From the NCBI GenBank assembly GCA_023380675.1, contig JAMCRS010000206.1, positions 1 through 16,585 of the forward strand: DNA of 16,585 bases, written 5' to 3'. The translations under genes were made by a program, and so were the position numbers. The notes below the pieces were generated by a model, which searched no databases, was not told the origin of the DNA, and worked only from the letters and a program-made list of their open reading frames with translations. This DNA comes from Chloroflexota bacterium. GTDB taxonomy: Bacteria; Chloroflexota; Anaerolineae; UBA4142. Positions 8,527 to 15,411 of this stretch are shown one piece after another. Numbering within the stretch: the stretch's first letter is position 1; every line of letters begins with the position of its first letter.

Positions 8527-8566
8527 CGCATTGGTCAGCGCATCCTCCGGCGCGTTGACCAATGCG
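8527..8566 (+). promoter_or_regulatory. Leader hairpin with an anti-Shine-Dalgarno-like loop
   Basis: CGCATTGGTCA (8527-8537) pairs perfectly with TGACCAATGCG (8556-8566). The stem continues as GCGC/GCGC past a 2-nt bulge. The 8-nt loop ATCCTCCG (8542-8549) contains CTCC, complementary to the GGAG (8581-8584) that serves the permease ATG at 8591. A loop-to-ribosome-site pairing could repress translation. Function is inferred from the sequence only. Confidence 0.5.
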
Positions 8567-8590
8567 CGTAGACATGCAAAGGAGCATTGT

Positions 8591-9619
8591 ATGGGTAGAT
8601 ACATTATTCGAAGGCTTTTAATACTTCCGATCGTCCTCGTCGGCCTGAGTTTCATCATCTTTGGCATGATCTCCCTTCTCGATCCGGCAGAGCGGGCTTC
8701 GCTTTATCTCACGCAGCCGCCGAAAACGCAAGGCGCGCTCGAACAACTCATTCGCAAATACGGACTCGACCAGCCGCTGCCAGTCCAATATCTCAACTGG
8801 CTGGGAAAAACCCTGCACGGCGATCTCGGCTATTCCAAGACGGCGCAGCAACCGGTGATGAGCGCGATCGCTTCGTTCTTTCCAGCCACGTTCGAATTGG
8901 CGCTTTGGAGTTTCGCTCCGATCATTTTGATCGGTGTTTGGCTTGGGGTTCTGGCCGCGACACACCAGGACAAGCTCATCGACCAGCTGGCACGCGTGTT
9001 TAGCATCATCGGCTACTCGTTCCCCAGCTTTGTGTTTGGCTTGTTGGTGCTGATGATCTTTTACGCCAACCTGCAGTGGTTTCCACCGGGAAGGCTCTCC
9101 ACCTGGGCTCAAACGGCGGTCGATCTCCCGAGTTTTCACGTGTATACGCGCATGTTCACGTTCGATTCACTGCTCAACGGCCGAACCGACATCTTTTTCG
9201 ACGCCCTCCGGCATCTGGTTCTTCCCGCACTCACGCTTTCATACATCAATTGGGCACTGGTCTTGCGCGTCACGCGATCCTCGATGCTCGACGTCATCCG
9301 GCAGGACTATGTCACGGTCGCACGCGCCAAAGGATTGAACGAGAGAAACGTCATTAACAAGCACGCCCGTCCGAATGCCATGATCCCGGTGGCAACGCTG
9401 GGCGGGCTGCTGCTCTTTCAGTTAATGAATGGGGTCGTCATTACAGAGACCGTATTCAACTATCGCGGGATGGGTTTTTGGATCGCCCAATCGGCGCTGC
9501 AATTGGACGTCATCTCGGTGCTCGGCGTAACGCTGTTCGAAGGAACACTCCTCGTCCTCGCGAATCTCGTCGTCGACGTCTTGTACGCCTACCTGGATCC
9601 GCGTATTCGGTTAGCCTAG
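8591..9619 (+). CDS. dppB: Dipeptide/oligopeptide ABC transporter permease DppB (second set)
   Basis: Pore subunit of the second importer. MGRYIIRRLLILPIVLVGLS is the standard first helix. HGDLGYSK precedes the core membrane domain. The EAA loop is DYVTVARAKG (239-248) with KHARPNAMIPVATLGG after it. The C-terminus YLDPRIRLA is canonical. It is 342 aa from ATG 8591, which I chose over an upstream TTG (8531) because AAAGGAG sits six nt before it and the upstream extension overlaps the leader hairpin. The loop before TM1-TM2 (PAERASLYLTQPPKTQGA) lacks the common GDP motif. The stop overlaps the first copy of a TAGAGGTCT repeat. Confidence 0.94.
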   Translation: MGRYIIRRLLILPIVLVGLSFIIFGMISLLDPAERASLYLTQPPKTQGALEQLIRKYGLDQPLPVQYLNWLGKTLHGDLGYSKTAQQPVMSAIASFFPATFELALWSFAPIILIGVWLGVLAATHQDKLIDQLARVFSIIGYSFPSFVFGLLVLMIFYANLQWFPPGRLSTWAQTAVDLPSFHVYTRMFTFDSLLNGRTDIFFDALRHLVLPALTLSYINWALVLRVTRSSMLDVIRQDYVTVARAKGLNERNVINKHARPNAMIPVATLGGLLLFQLMNGVVITETVFNYRGMGFWIAQSALQLDVISVLGVTLFEGTLLVLANLVVDVLYAYLDPRIRLA

Positions 9620-9636
9620 AGGTCTGCTAGAGGTCT
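9617..9636 (+). repeat. Tandem TAGAGGTCT repeat at the DppB-DppC junction
   Basis: Two exact 9-nt copies (9617-9625 and 9628-9636) are separated by GC. The first includes the TAG stop of the permease. The second provides GAGG five nt before the ATG at 9639, so the ribosome-binding site is duplicated. Confidence 0.65.
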
Positions 9637-9638
9637 AT

Positions 9639-10589
9639 ATGACAACCGCGAGCAATCTGGATATCAACTCTGCCGCCACCTGGGTCATGCGTCCGCAAAG
9701 CCGGGTGCCTGCGTGGATCAAGGTCCTGTTCAAAAACCCGGTATCGATCAGCGGCATGGTGCTCATCACGTTTTTCGCGGCGGTTGCCATCTTTGCACCT
9801 GTCATCGCCCCGCCGGCCAACCCGGACAATCCGTTTCAGATCCCGCGAGATGGCTATTCGGCCGAGCCAAAGCCACCCAGCGCGGCGCATCCGTTCGGAA
9901 CCACCGAGGGTCAATACGACATCTTTTACGGCGTGGTGTGGGGCACGCGCACGGCGTTCATCGTCGGAATCGTCATCACCGGTATCACGCTCGTCATCGG
10001 CATGGCGGTCGGCACTGTTTCGGGGTATTACGGCGGGATGGTGGACGAAGGCGTTCAACGCGTCGTCGAAATCTTTCTCGCCTTTCCTTACCTGCTGGCG
10101 GCGATCACCATGGCGGCCGTTCTCGGGCCGCGAGTGCATAACGGGATCGTGACCGGCATGATCGCGCTGACGGTGTTCGGCTGGCCGTCCTACGCCCGCC
10201 TCGTACGCGGCGACGTGCTCTCGGTCAAAGAGCGCGATTTTGTGACCGCCGCGCGTGCGACCGGGGTAAGGGACCTGCGCATGTTGATGCGGCACATCCT
10301 CCCCAACGCGATGTATTCGGTGCTCGTCGTCGCGTCACTCGACATCGGAACGTACGTCCTTTCGTTTGCGGCGCTAAGCTTTCTCGGCGTGGGGGCAGAG
10401 CTGGGCTACGCCGATTGGGGCCAATTGCTGAGCTTCGCCCGCAACTGGATCCCGAACCTCGCCCGCTACTGGTGGATCCTGGTTTACCCCGGCGCGGCGC
10501 TGATCCTGTACGTGCTCGCATGGAACCTCGTCGGCGATGCCTTCCGCGACGCTCTGGATCCCAAAATGCGCGGTTTCCGCGCCGGTTAA
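9639..10589 (+). CDS. dppC: Dipeptide/oligopeptide ABC transporter permease DppC (second set)
   Basis: Second pore subunit of importer 2. A cytoplasmic tail is followed by TM1 (about 34-56) and a Pro-rich external loop. The loop ends in FGTTEGQYDIF (86-96), where the family usually has GTDxLGRDxLSR, so this site is divergent. The EAA loop DFVTAARATG (201-209 after Asp200) with RHILPNAMYSVLVV is intact, as is LVGDAFRDALDPKMRG at the C-terminus. Length 316 aa is normal. It starts 19 nt after dppB, with GAGG as ribosome-binding site. No ATPase follows, so it may use DppD-DppF from the first operon. A U-tailed terminator lies 27 nt after the stop. Confidence 0.94.
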   Translation: MTTASNLDINSAATWVMRPQSRVPAWIKVLFKNPVSISGMVLITFFAAVAIFAPVIAPPANPDNPFQIPRDGYSAEPKPPSAAHPFGTTEGQYDIFYGVVWGTRTAFIVGIVITGITLVIGMAVGTVSGYYGGMVDEGVQRVVEIFLAFPYLLAAITMAAVLGPRVHNGIVTGMIALTVFGWPSYARLVRGDVLSVKERDFVTAARATGVRDLRMLMRHILPNAMYSVLVVASLDIGTYVLSFAALSFLGVGAELGYADWGQLLSFARNWIPNLARYWWILVYPGAALILYVLAWNLVGDAFRDALDPKMRGFRAG

Positions 10590-10616
10590 CTCGCTTGAAT
10601 GATAGTCCGATTGCTG

Positions 10617-10642
10617 CCTCTCTCGATTTGAGAGAGGTTTTT
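10617..10642 (+). terminator. Rho-independent terminator after the second importer operon
   Basis: CCTCTCTC (10617-10624) pairs perfectly with GAGAGAGG (10630-10637) around a GATTT loop, followed directly by TTTTTG. It ends only eight nt before the cytochrome ATG at 10651, so it could also act as an attenuator for that gene. Confidence 0.75.
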
Positions 10643-10650
10643 GTTGCGAG

Positions 10651-11331
10651 ATGACAAAATCTCTGGTCCTATGGATCGGGTGTGGCGCCCTGGCGCTGCT
10701 CGTGCTTCGATTGCCGGCCGCGCCCGCTCAGGCCGAGAACGGCCCGACGCCCACGCCGGCCACTTCGAGCGGATCCATGAACAGTCCGGACACGTGGATG
10801 AAACCGCCGCCATCGGGTCCGACACAGGCCGATCTGGGCGCATACACGTATTGGATGCGTTGCATGGTGTGTCACGGCGATCGCGGGCAGGGGCTCGCCA
10901 TATTCCGATACTCGTACCCCAAGGCCGATCAGAACTGCTCGTCCTCCAAGTGCCACGGAGGTCCCAACCCGGGCGCCGGATTCTCGTTCCCAGACGCCCC
11001 GGCGATCATGGGGCCGGGAACGCTGGCGCGGTTTGACACGGCGGCCGATCTCTACGCGTTTGTCAGCGCCAAGATGCCGTACCAGGCTCCCGGCGCCTTG
11101 CCAAGTGAACAGTACTGGGCGCTGGTCGCGTATCTCCTGAAGCAACATAATGCGCTGCCGCCGACAATCGTGATCGGCCCGTCCAACGCGGACTCGGTCC
11201 CACTCGTCCGAGCGAGCACGCCTCCGCTGCAATTAGCCGCGCTCGGACTCGGAGCAGCCGGACTGACCGCGCTCGTCGCCCTCGTGCTCGCAATACGCCG
11301 CCGCAAAACCAAAAGCACGCCTTCCGGTTGA
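10651..11331 (+). CDS. Membrane-anchored c-type cytochrome
   Basis: Predicted extracytoplasmic electron carrier. Residues 1-28 look like a Sec signal peptide ending in AQA. A Pro/Thr-rich stretch leads to the heme motif CMVCHG (71-76). A second motif, CSSSKCH (96-102), has CX4CH spacing, which is known to bind heme in some multiheme cytochromes. The class I fold continues with a probable distal Met142 in KMPYQAPG and a terminal helix EQYWALVAYLLKQ. Residues about 193-215 form a C-terminal membrane helix followed by RRRK, so the heme domain should face outward. Length is 226 aa. No good ribosome-binding site is visible between the terminator and ATG. Its neighbours are peptide transporter genes, so context gives no partner. 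Heme binding at the first motif is confident; at the second it is uncertain. Confidence 0.85.
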   Translation: MTKSLVLWIGCGALALLVLRLPAAPAQAENGPTPTPATSSGSMNSPDTWMKPPPSGPTQADLGAYTYWMRCMVCHGDRGQGLAIFRYSYPKADQNCSSSKCHGGPNPGAGFSFPDAPAIMGPGTLARFDTAADLYAFVSAKMPYQAPGALPSEQYWALVAYLLKQHNALPPTIVIGPSNADSVPLVRASTPPLQLAALGLGAAGLTALVALVLAIRRRKTKSTPSG

Positions 11332-11356
11332 CTATTTTCCACGCCTTTGATAGACT
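11328..11356 (+). promoter_or_regulatory. Candidate promoter of the third SBP gene
   Basis: -35 TTGACT (11328-11333, five of six), a 17-nt spacer, then -10 TAGACT (11351-11356, four of six). The -35 overlaps the stop codon of the cytochrome gene. The start would be near 11363, giving a 60-nt leader before ATG 11424. Confidence 0.45.
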
Positions 11357-11423
11357 GCCGCGCGTTTCGCTTTGACGGTTTCCATTCTTGCCTTGCGCGG
11401 GCAACCTCCGCGCGGAGTTAACA

Positions 11424-13244
11424 ATGCGTGTCGCATCACTCGTCGTGGTTACCGCGGCCGTTGCGCTTGCAGCGGCGGCATGCGCTCCAGCTCCTACACC
11501 GAGTCCAACCCCTCCCTCCACATCTCATCCGTCTCCGACGGCTGCAGCGCCGACGCCGACGCTCGCTCCGTCATCAACTCCTTCTCCGACCGCGACTGCG
11601 GTCCCCAAAGCCAAAGGGCTGCGCATCGGTCGCGTGGGCTATCCAACTGTTCTCGATCCGCAGCGGTCAGCCACCGGGAATGGGATGGACGTCCTAAAGC
11701 TGGTGTACGACGGGCTGTTGACACTGGACGAAAAAGGCAACGTCGGACCCGGCGGCGCAACCGGCTGCGCTTTTTCTTCCGACGGCAAGTCATTGACGTG
11801 CACGATCCGCGACGGTCTCATGCGGGCGGACGGAACGCCGATCACGGCACGCGATTATGAGTACGCGTTGAGGCGCGCGGTCGATCCGCGCGTTCCCGAC
11901 CGCGTTCTGAACTATGCGCTGTTCGACATCGAGGGTGCGAGAGCCCTCGACCGGCTGAGCGCGAACGCCACCTCGGCCGAGATAGACAAAGCCTATGCGA
12001 ACTACGGCGTCAAGACGGTGGACAGCCGAACGCTGGTCATAACGTTCGACAAGCCCATCGGCTACTGGCCGTCCGTCGCTGCAACGCTCGTCTCATTTCC
12101 AACCGACCAGACGCTGGTGGACAAGGACCCGTCGACGTGGTGGTCGACACCGGCCGGCCACAACGGGAACGGTCCCTTTAAGATCCAGTCGATCGTACAG
12201 GGAAAAAACATCGTCCTGACCGCAAACGACCATTACTGGCGCGGCAGGCCAAAACTGGACCGGATCGAATTCGTCTACTTTGCCGACGTTCCCGCGATGC
12301 TTGCGGCCTACAAGGCCGGTGCGATCGACCTGGCGAGCACCGCGTCGGCGGCGGGACTCGCCGCGATCGACCAAGACGCGACCCTCAGCGCAGAGGCGGT
12401 CCGCGCGCCGGCCGCAATCTCGTACGCGCTGGCCTTCAACAGCGCCCGCAAGCCTTTCGACAACAAGAACGTTCGCATCGCTTTTTCGCAGGCGTTTGAC
12501 CGCGAGGGCTGGGTCCGGCAGGTGCTGCAAGGCGCCGCCAAGCCGTACACGCGTTGGATTCCGCCGGGCGTGCCCGGCGCGCAGCCGGACAAGCCGGGCG
12601 TTCCAGCATACGATCCGAACGCGGCGGTCCTGACTCTCGTGAACAACGGCTATGCCGCAGCCGGCAGTACGGCGGACAATCCAAAGGTGGACTGCAACAA
12701 ACTTGGAGGTGTAGAGCTCGACTATGTAGGCGACTCGCAGCTTCAGTTCGCCGCCGTGGAGTTCCTTGCCGGCGACTTTGGCCGTGTGTTCAACTGCCCG
12801 ATCAGCCTCGTATCGGTTTCCCCCTCAAAATACGATGCTCCCAGCGGCGACCCGAGCACACTACCTATGATATCGCTTCGTATTTGGGTAGAGGACTATG
12901 CACACCCCCAGGACTGGCTCAGCGTTTACTGGACCTGTTCCAGCGCGTACTCTCTCGACTACGCCTACTGCAGCCAGGGACTGGACACGCAGCTGGACAA
13001 GGCAGATGGAATCGTCGATACGCAGAAGGCGCTGGAAGCCTATCAGGCGGCCGAGGACATGCTTATGGCCGATGTGCCAGCAGCCTTCGCGAGCTACGGC
13101 GAGATCGGATATCTGATCAAGCCGTACGTGATCGGACCGAAGGACCACGTCGGATCTGACGATCTCGAGTGGGCCGGGGAGTGGGGGCCAGTCTGGGAGT
13201 ACGACGTCGACCTTACGCGCGTGCCGTCGGAGTATCCGCGCTGA
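11424..13244 (+). CDS. Peptide ABC transporter substrate-binding lipoprotein, family 5 (no adjacent permease)
   Basis: OppA/DppA-type solute-binding lipoprotein. The signal peptide ends at the lipobox AAAC with Cys21, and a Pro/Ser/Thr linker runs to about residue 64. Landmarks in canonical order are YPTVLDPQRSATGNG, LTCTIRDG (124-131), ITARDYEYALRRAVDP, GNGPF (248-252, the OppA-like variant of GTGPY), RKPFDNKNVRIAFSQAFDR, and a C-terminal YLIKPYVIG. It is 606 aa from ATG 11424, chosen because GGAG (11414-11417) lies six nt upstream and the signal peptide starts there. An in-frame TTG at 11388 would add a non-signal extension. No permease or ATPase is adjacent, so it probably feeds a permease encoded elsewhere in the window or genome. 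Substrate unknown. Confidence 0.92.
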   Translation: MRVASLVVVTAAVALAAAACAPAPTPSPTPPSTSHPSPTAAAPTPTLAPSSTPSPTATAVPKAKGLRIGRVGYPTVLDPQRSATGNGMDVLKLVYDGLLTLDEKGNVGPGGATGCAFSSDGKSLTCTIRDGLMRADGTPITARDYEYALRRAVDPRVPDRVLNYALFDIEGARALDRLSANATSAEIDKAYANYGVKTVDSRTLVITFDKPIGYWPSVAATLVSFPTDQTLVDKDPSTWWSTPAGHNGNGPFKIQSIVQGKNIVLTANDHYWRGRPKLDRIEFVYFADVPAMLAAYKAGAIDLASTASAAGLAAIDQDATLSAEAVRAPAAISYALAFNSARKPFDNKNVRIAFSQAFDREGWVRQVLQGAAKPYTRWIPPGVPGAQPDKPGVPAYDPNAAVLTLVNNGYAAAGSTADNPKVDCNKLGGVELDYVGDSQLQFAAVEFLAGDFGRVFNCPISLVSVSPSKYDAPSGDPSTLPMISLRIWVEDYAHPQDWLSVYWTCSSAYSLDYAYCSQGLDTQLDKADGIVDTQKALEAYQAAEDMLMADVPAAFASYGEIGYLIKPYVIGPKDHVGSDDLEWAGEWGPVWEYDVDLTRVPSEYPR

Positions 13245-13349
13245 TCGGTCCACTCGCAATCAGCTCTCTCACGCGAGTCGAAATCGACGTGACGGAGCGA
13301 ATCGGAGAGTGTCTCAGCACGGTGGAATTGCGAATCGTGCCCTCGCGCG

Positions 13350-13378
13350 TTGACATATTGTCGGTACGCAAGTATAAT
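13350..13378 (+). promoter_or_regulatory. Perfect consensus sigma-70 promoter of the permuted SBP operon
   Basis: TTGACA (13350-13355), a 17-nt spacer and TATAAT (13373-13378) match the sigma-70 consensus at all twelve positions. Transcription should start near 13385 and produce a leader of about 150 nt before ATG 13537. This is the strongest promoter seen in the window. Confidence 0.85.
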
Positions 13379-13420
13379 CGGCGACTATAACTCCATATTC
13401 TTCGAGCGTGCTCTCTAGCA

Positions 13421-13435
13421 AAAGGAGGTGATGCC
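13421..13435 (+). promoter_or_regulatory. Extended anti-16S element in the SBP leader
   Basis: AAAGGAGGTGAT (13421-13432) is complementary to twelve consecutive nt of the usual bacterial 16S 3' end. It continues as GCC, giving the same GGAGGTGATGCC word as at 6240-6251. It lies about 100 nt before the true start, which has its own AAAGGAGGAG. The ATG inside it opens a long frame that runs out of phase into the SBP gene, so it is probably not a leader peptide here. Confidence 0.5.
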
Positions 13436-13536
13436 GTCGAGTGAGCTGATGTCGTCAGCAAATGAATTACCCCTGTTTTGCTCTGACGCAACTCGGCAAA
13501 TGACGACCGAGTTTATTTCCAAAGGAGGAGACAGTA

Positions 13537-15324
13537 ATGAGCACCGCTTTGACCAAGCGATTGGTCATTTTCTTTGCGCTCGCTGCACTCTTGACCCTCG
13601 TCGCGGCGTGCGCGCCGGCACCCACCCCCGCTCCGACAGCCGCGCCACCGACCGCGGCGGCGGCCCCGACGAGCGCACCGCAGCCAACGGCTGCACCGCA
13701 GGCGACGACGGCGGCGGCCCCCACGACCGCGGCCGCGCCCACGACCGCAGCAGCGACTGGCCAGTTGCTAAAGTTCTCGGCCCCCGATTGCAACTACACG
13801 GACAAGAACAAGAACCCGGCCGAGTTCAAATCCATTGAGGCCACCGACGCCAACACGGTCGTCTTTACACTTTGCCAGCCAGACCCTGACTTTTTGCAGA
13901 AGGTGTCCTTTGCGGCTTTCGGCATCGAGCCCCAGGCCCTGTTGAACAAGACGAACGGCGACACGACCAAGATCGGGGACACCCCGATCGGCACGGGTCC
14001 CTACATGGTCAAGGAATGGCAGCACGGCGACCACATCACTTTCGTAGCCAACCCGAATTACTGGGGACCCGCCCCCAAAGCCAAGACCGTCGTGCTCAAG
14101 TGGTCAAAAGAAGCGTCTCAGCGGTTGATCGAGCTTCAATCGGGTCAGGCGGACGGGATGGACAACGTCGCGACCGAAGACATCGCCGCCGTCCAGAAGG
14201 ATCCGAACCTGAGGCTCACGCCGCGTGACCCGCTCACCATCGTCTACCTCGGCATGAACAACAAAATGAAGCCGTTCGACAACGAAAAGGTGCGCCAGGC
14301 GATCGCCATGGCGGTCGACAAGCAGCGGCTCGTCGACAACTTTTTCCCGGCCGGCTCGACGGTCGCCGATCAATTTTTGACCCCCAACATCCTGCCCGGC
14401 TACACCGCCAGCTTGAAGCCAACGCCTTTCGATGTGGCGGGCGCCAAGAAGCTCCTGGCCGACGCGGGGTACCCGAACGGCTTTGACGTCAAGTTGTCTT
14501 ATCGGACGGTCGTCCGCCAGTACCTGCCCTCGCCTGACAAGGTCGGAGCGGATCTGCAGGCCCAGCTGAAAACCATCGGCGTCAATGTCACGTTGAACCC
14601 GATGGAATCGGGCGCGTTCCTCGATCAGACCGAATCTGGCAACACGCAGTTCTATCTCCTCGGCTGGATCGACGACTATCCCGGCGCGACCGACATCTTC
14701 AACCCTCACTTTTCCGCGACGATCAAGCAATTTGGCGATCCGTACCAGGATATCGCCCAGGAAGTCGCCGCGGGCGGCTCCGTAGTCGACCCGGTCGCGC
14801 GGCAGCAGCACTACGACAAGGTGAACGAACTCCTGCAGCAGCACGTGCCGATGGTCCCGCTGGCGCACGGCACCTCCGCCTGTGTTTATCTTTCCAAGGA
14901 CACGGGCGATCAGTGCAGTCCGTTCAGCGACGAGTACTTCCAGTACATCAGCAATGGCACGGACCAGGTCGTATGGGTCCAGAACGCCGAGCCGCTGAGC
15001 CTGTGGTGCGCGGACGAGGAAGACGGCGAGACCTTCCGCGCCTGCATCCAGGTCTACGACGCGCTCTACAACTACGAACCCAACGGCACCAAGGCGATTC
15101 CCGCCCTGGCGACCAGCTACGATGCCAGCACGGATGCCAAGACCTGGACGTTCCATCTGCGCCCGGGAGTCAAGTTCAGCGACGGCAGCGCGTTCTCCGC
15201 GAACGACGTCGTCGCGAATTTCGACGCCTGGTGGGACGTCAAGAGCCCGAATCACAAAGGACGAACAGGCAACTGGACGTACTTTGGCGCATTCTTCTTC
15301 GCGCAGTTGAACGCCGCGCAATAA
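13537..15324 (+). CDS. Circularly permuted family 5 substrate-binding lipoprotein
   Basis: Peptide-type solute-binding lipoprotein with rearranged segment order. The signal peptide ends at VAAC (Cys25). An Ala/Pro/Thr linker with PTTAAA repeats runs to about 74. The domain then starts mid-fold: SIEATDANTVVFTL (99-112), GTGPYMVKEW (from 152), MKPFDNEKVRQAIAMAVDK (from 244), LGWIDDYPG (about 375), and the usual C-terminal VPMVPLAHGTSA. Instead of ending there it continues with WVQNAEPLSL (480-489), DGETFRACIQVYDALY (496-511) and TWTFHLRPGVKFSDG (536-550), ending in FDAWW...YFGAFFF at 595. Those last ~125 residues are the segment that starts other family members. About 520 residues remain after the linker, so the fold is complete. 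Six Cys occur in the mature domain. AAAGGAGG is eight nt before ATG. A DppB gene follows. Confidence 0.9.
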   Translation: MSTALTKRLVIFFALAALLTLVAACAPAPTPAPTAAPPTAAAAPTSAPQPTAAPQATTAAAPTTAAAPTTAAATGQLLKFSAPDCNYTDKNKNPAEFKSIEATDANTVVFTLCQPDPDFLQKVSFAAFGIEPQALLNKTNGDTTKIGDTPIGTGPYMVKEWQHGDHITFVANPNYWGPAPKAKTVVLKWSKEASQRLIELQSGQADGMDNVATEDIAAVQKDPNLRLTPRDPLTIVYLGMNNKMKPFDNEKVRQAIAMAVDKQRLVDNFFPAGSTVADQFLTPNILPGYTASLKPTPFDVAGAKKLLADAGYPNGFDVKLSYRTVVRQYLPSPDKVGADLQAQLKTIGVNVTLNPMESGAFLDQTESGNTQFYLLGWIDDYPGATDIFNPHFSATIKQFGDPYQDIAQEVAAGGSVVDPVARQQHYDKVNELLQQHVPMVPLAHGTSACVYLSKDTGDQCSPFSDEYFQYISNGTDQVVWVQNAEPLSLWCADEEDGETFRACIQVYDALYNYEPNGTKAIPALATSYDASTDAKTWTFHLRPGVKFSDGSAFSANDVVANFDAWWDVKSPNHKGRTGNWTYFGAFFFAQLNAAQ

Positions 15325-15330
15325 CCTGAC

Positions 15331-15369
15331 CGTCGCGGCCGCGACCGCTCGCGCGCTGCGGCCGCGACG
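15331..15369 (+). terminator. GC-rich hairpin just after the permuted SBP stop
   Basis: CGTCGCGGCCGC (15331-15342) pairs perfectly with GCGGCCGCGACG (15358-15369) across a 15-nt loop, six nt after the stop. A loose T-rich stretch (GGTTGTTTG) follows. It may terminate part of the transcripts or protect the SBP message end. Confidence 0.55.
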
Positions 15370-15411
15370 TCGGTTGTTTGCGTTCGCGTTCCGGGAATTA
15401 CAACATGAGAG

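Noticed and set aside
13661..13760. Low-complexity repeats coding PTTAAA in the SBP linker, considered as a CRISPR or tandem repeat array
   Set aside because: Short, in-frame Ala/Pro/Thr codon repeats of a lipoprotein linker; no spacers.
13428..13838. ORF beginning in the leader element before the permuted SBP
   Set aside because: It runs out of frame into the SBP signal peptide and linker; the SBP frame has a lipobox and good ribosome site. The start is kept only as a possible regulatory site.
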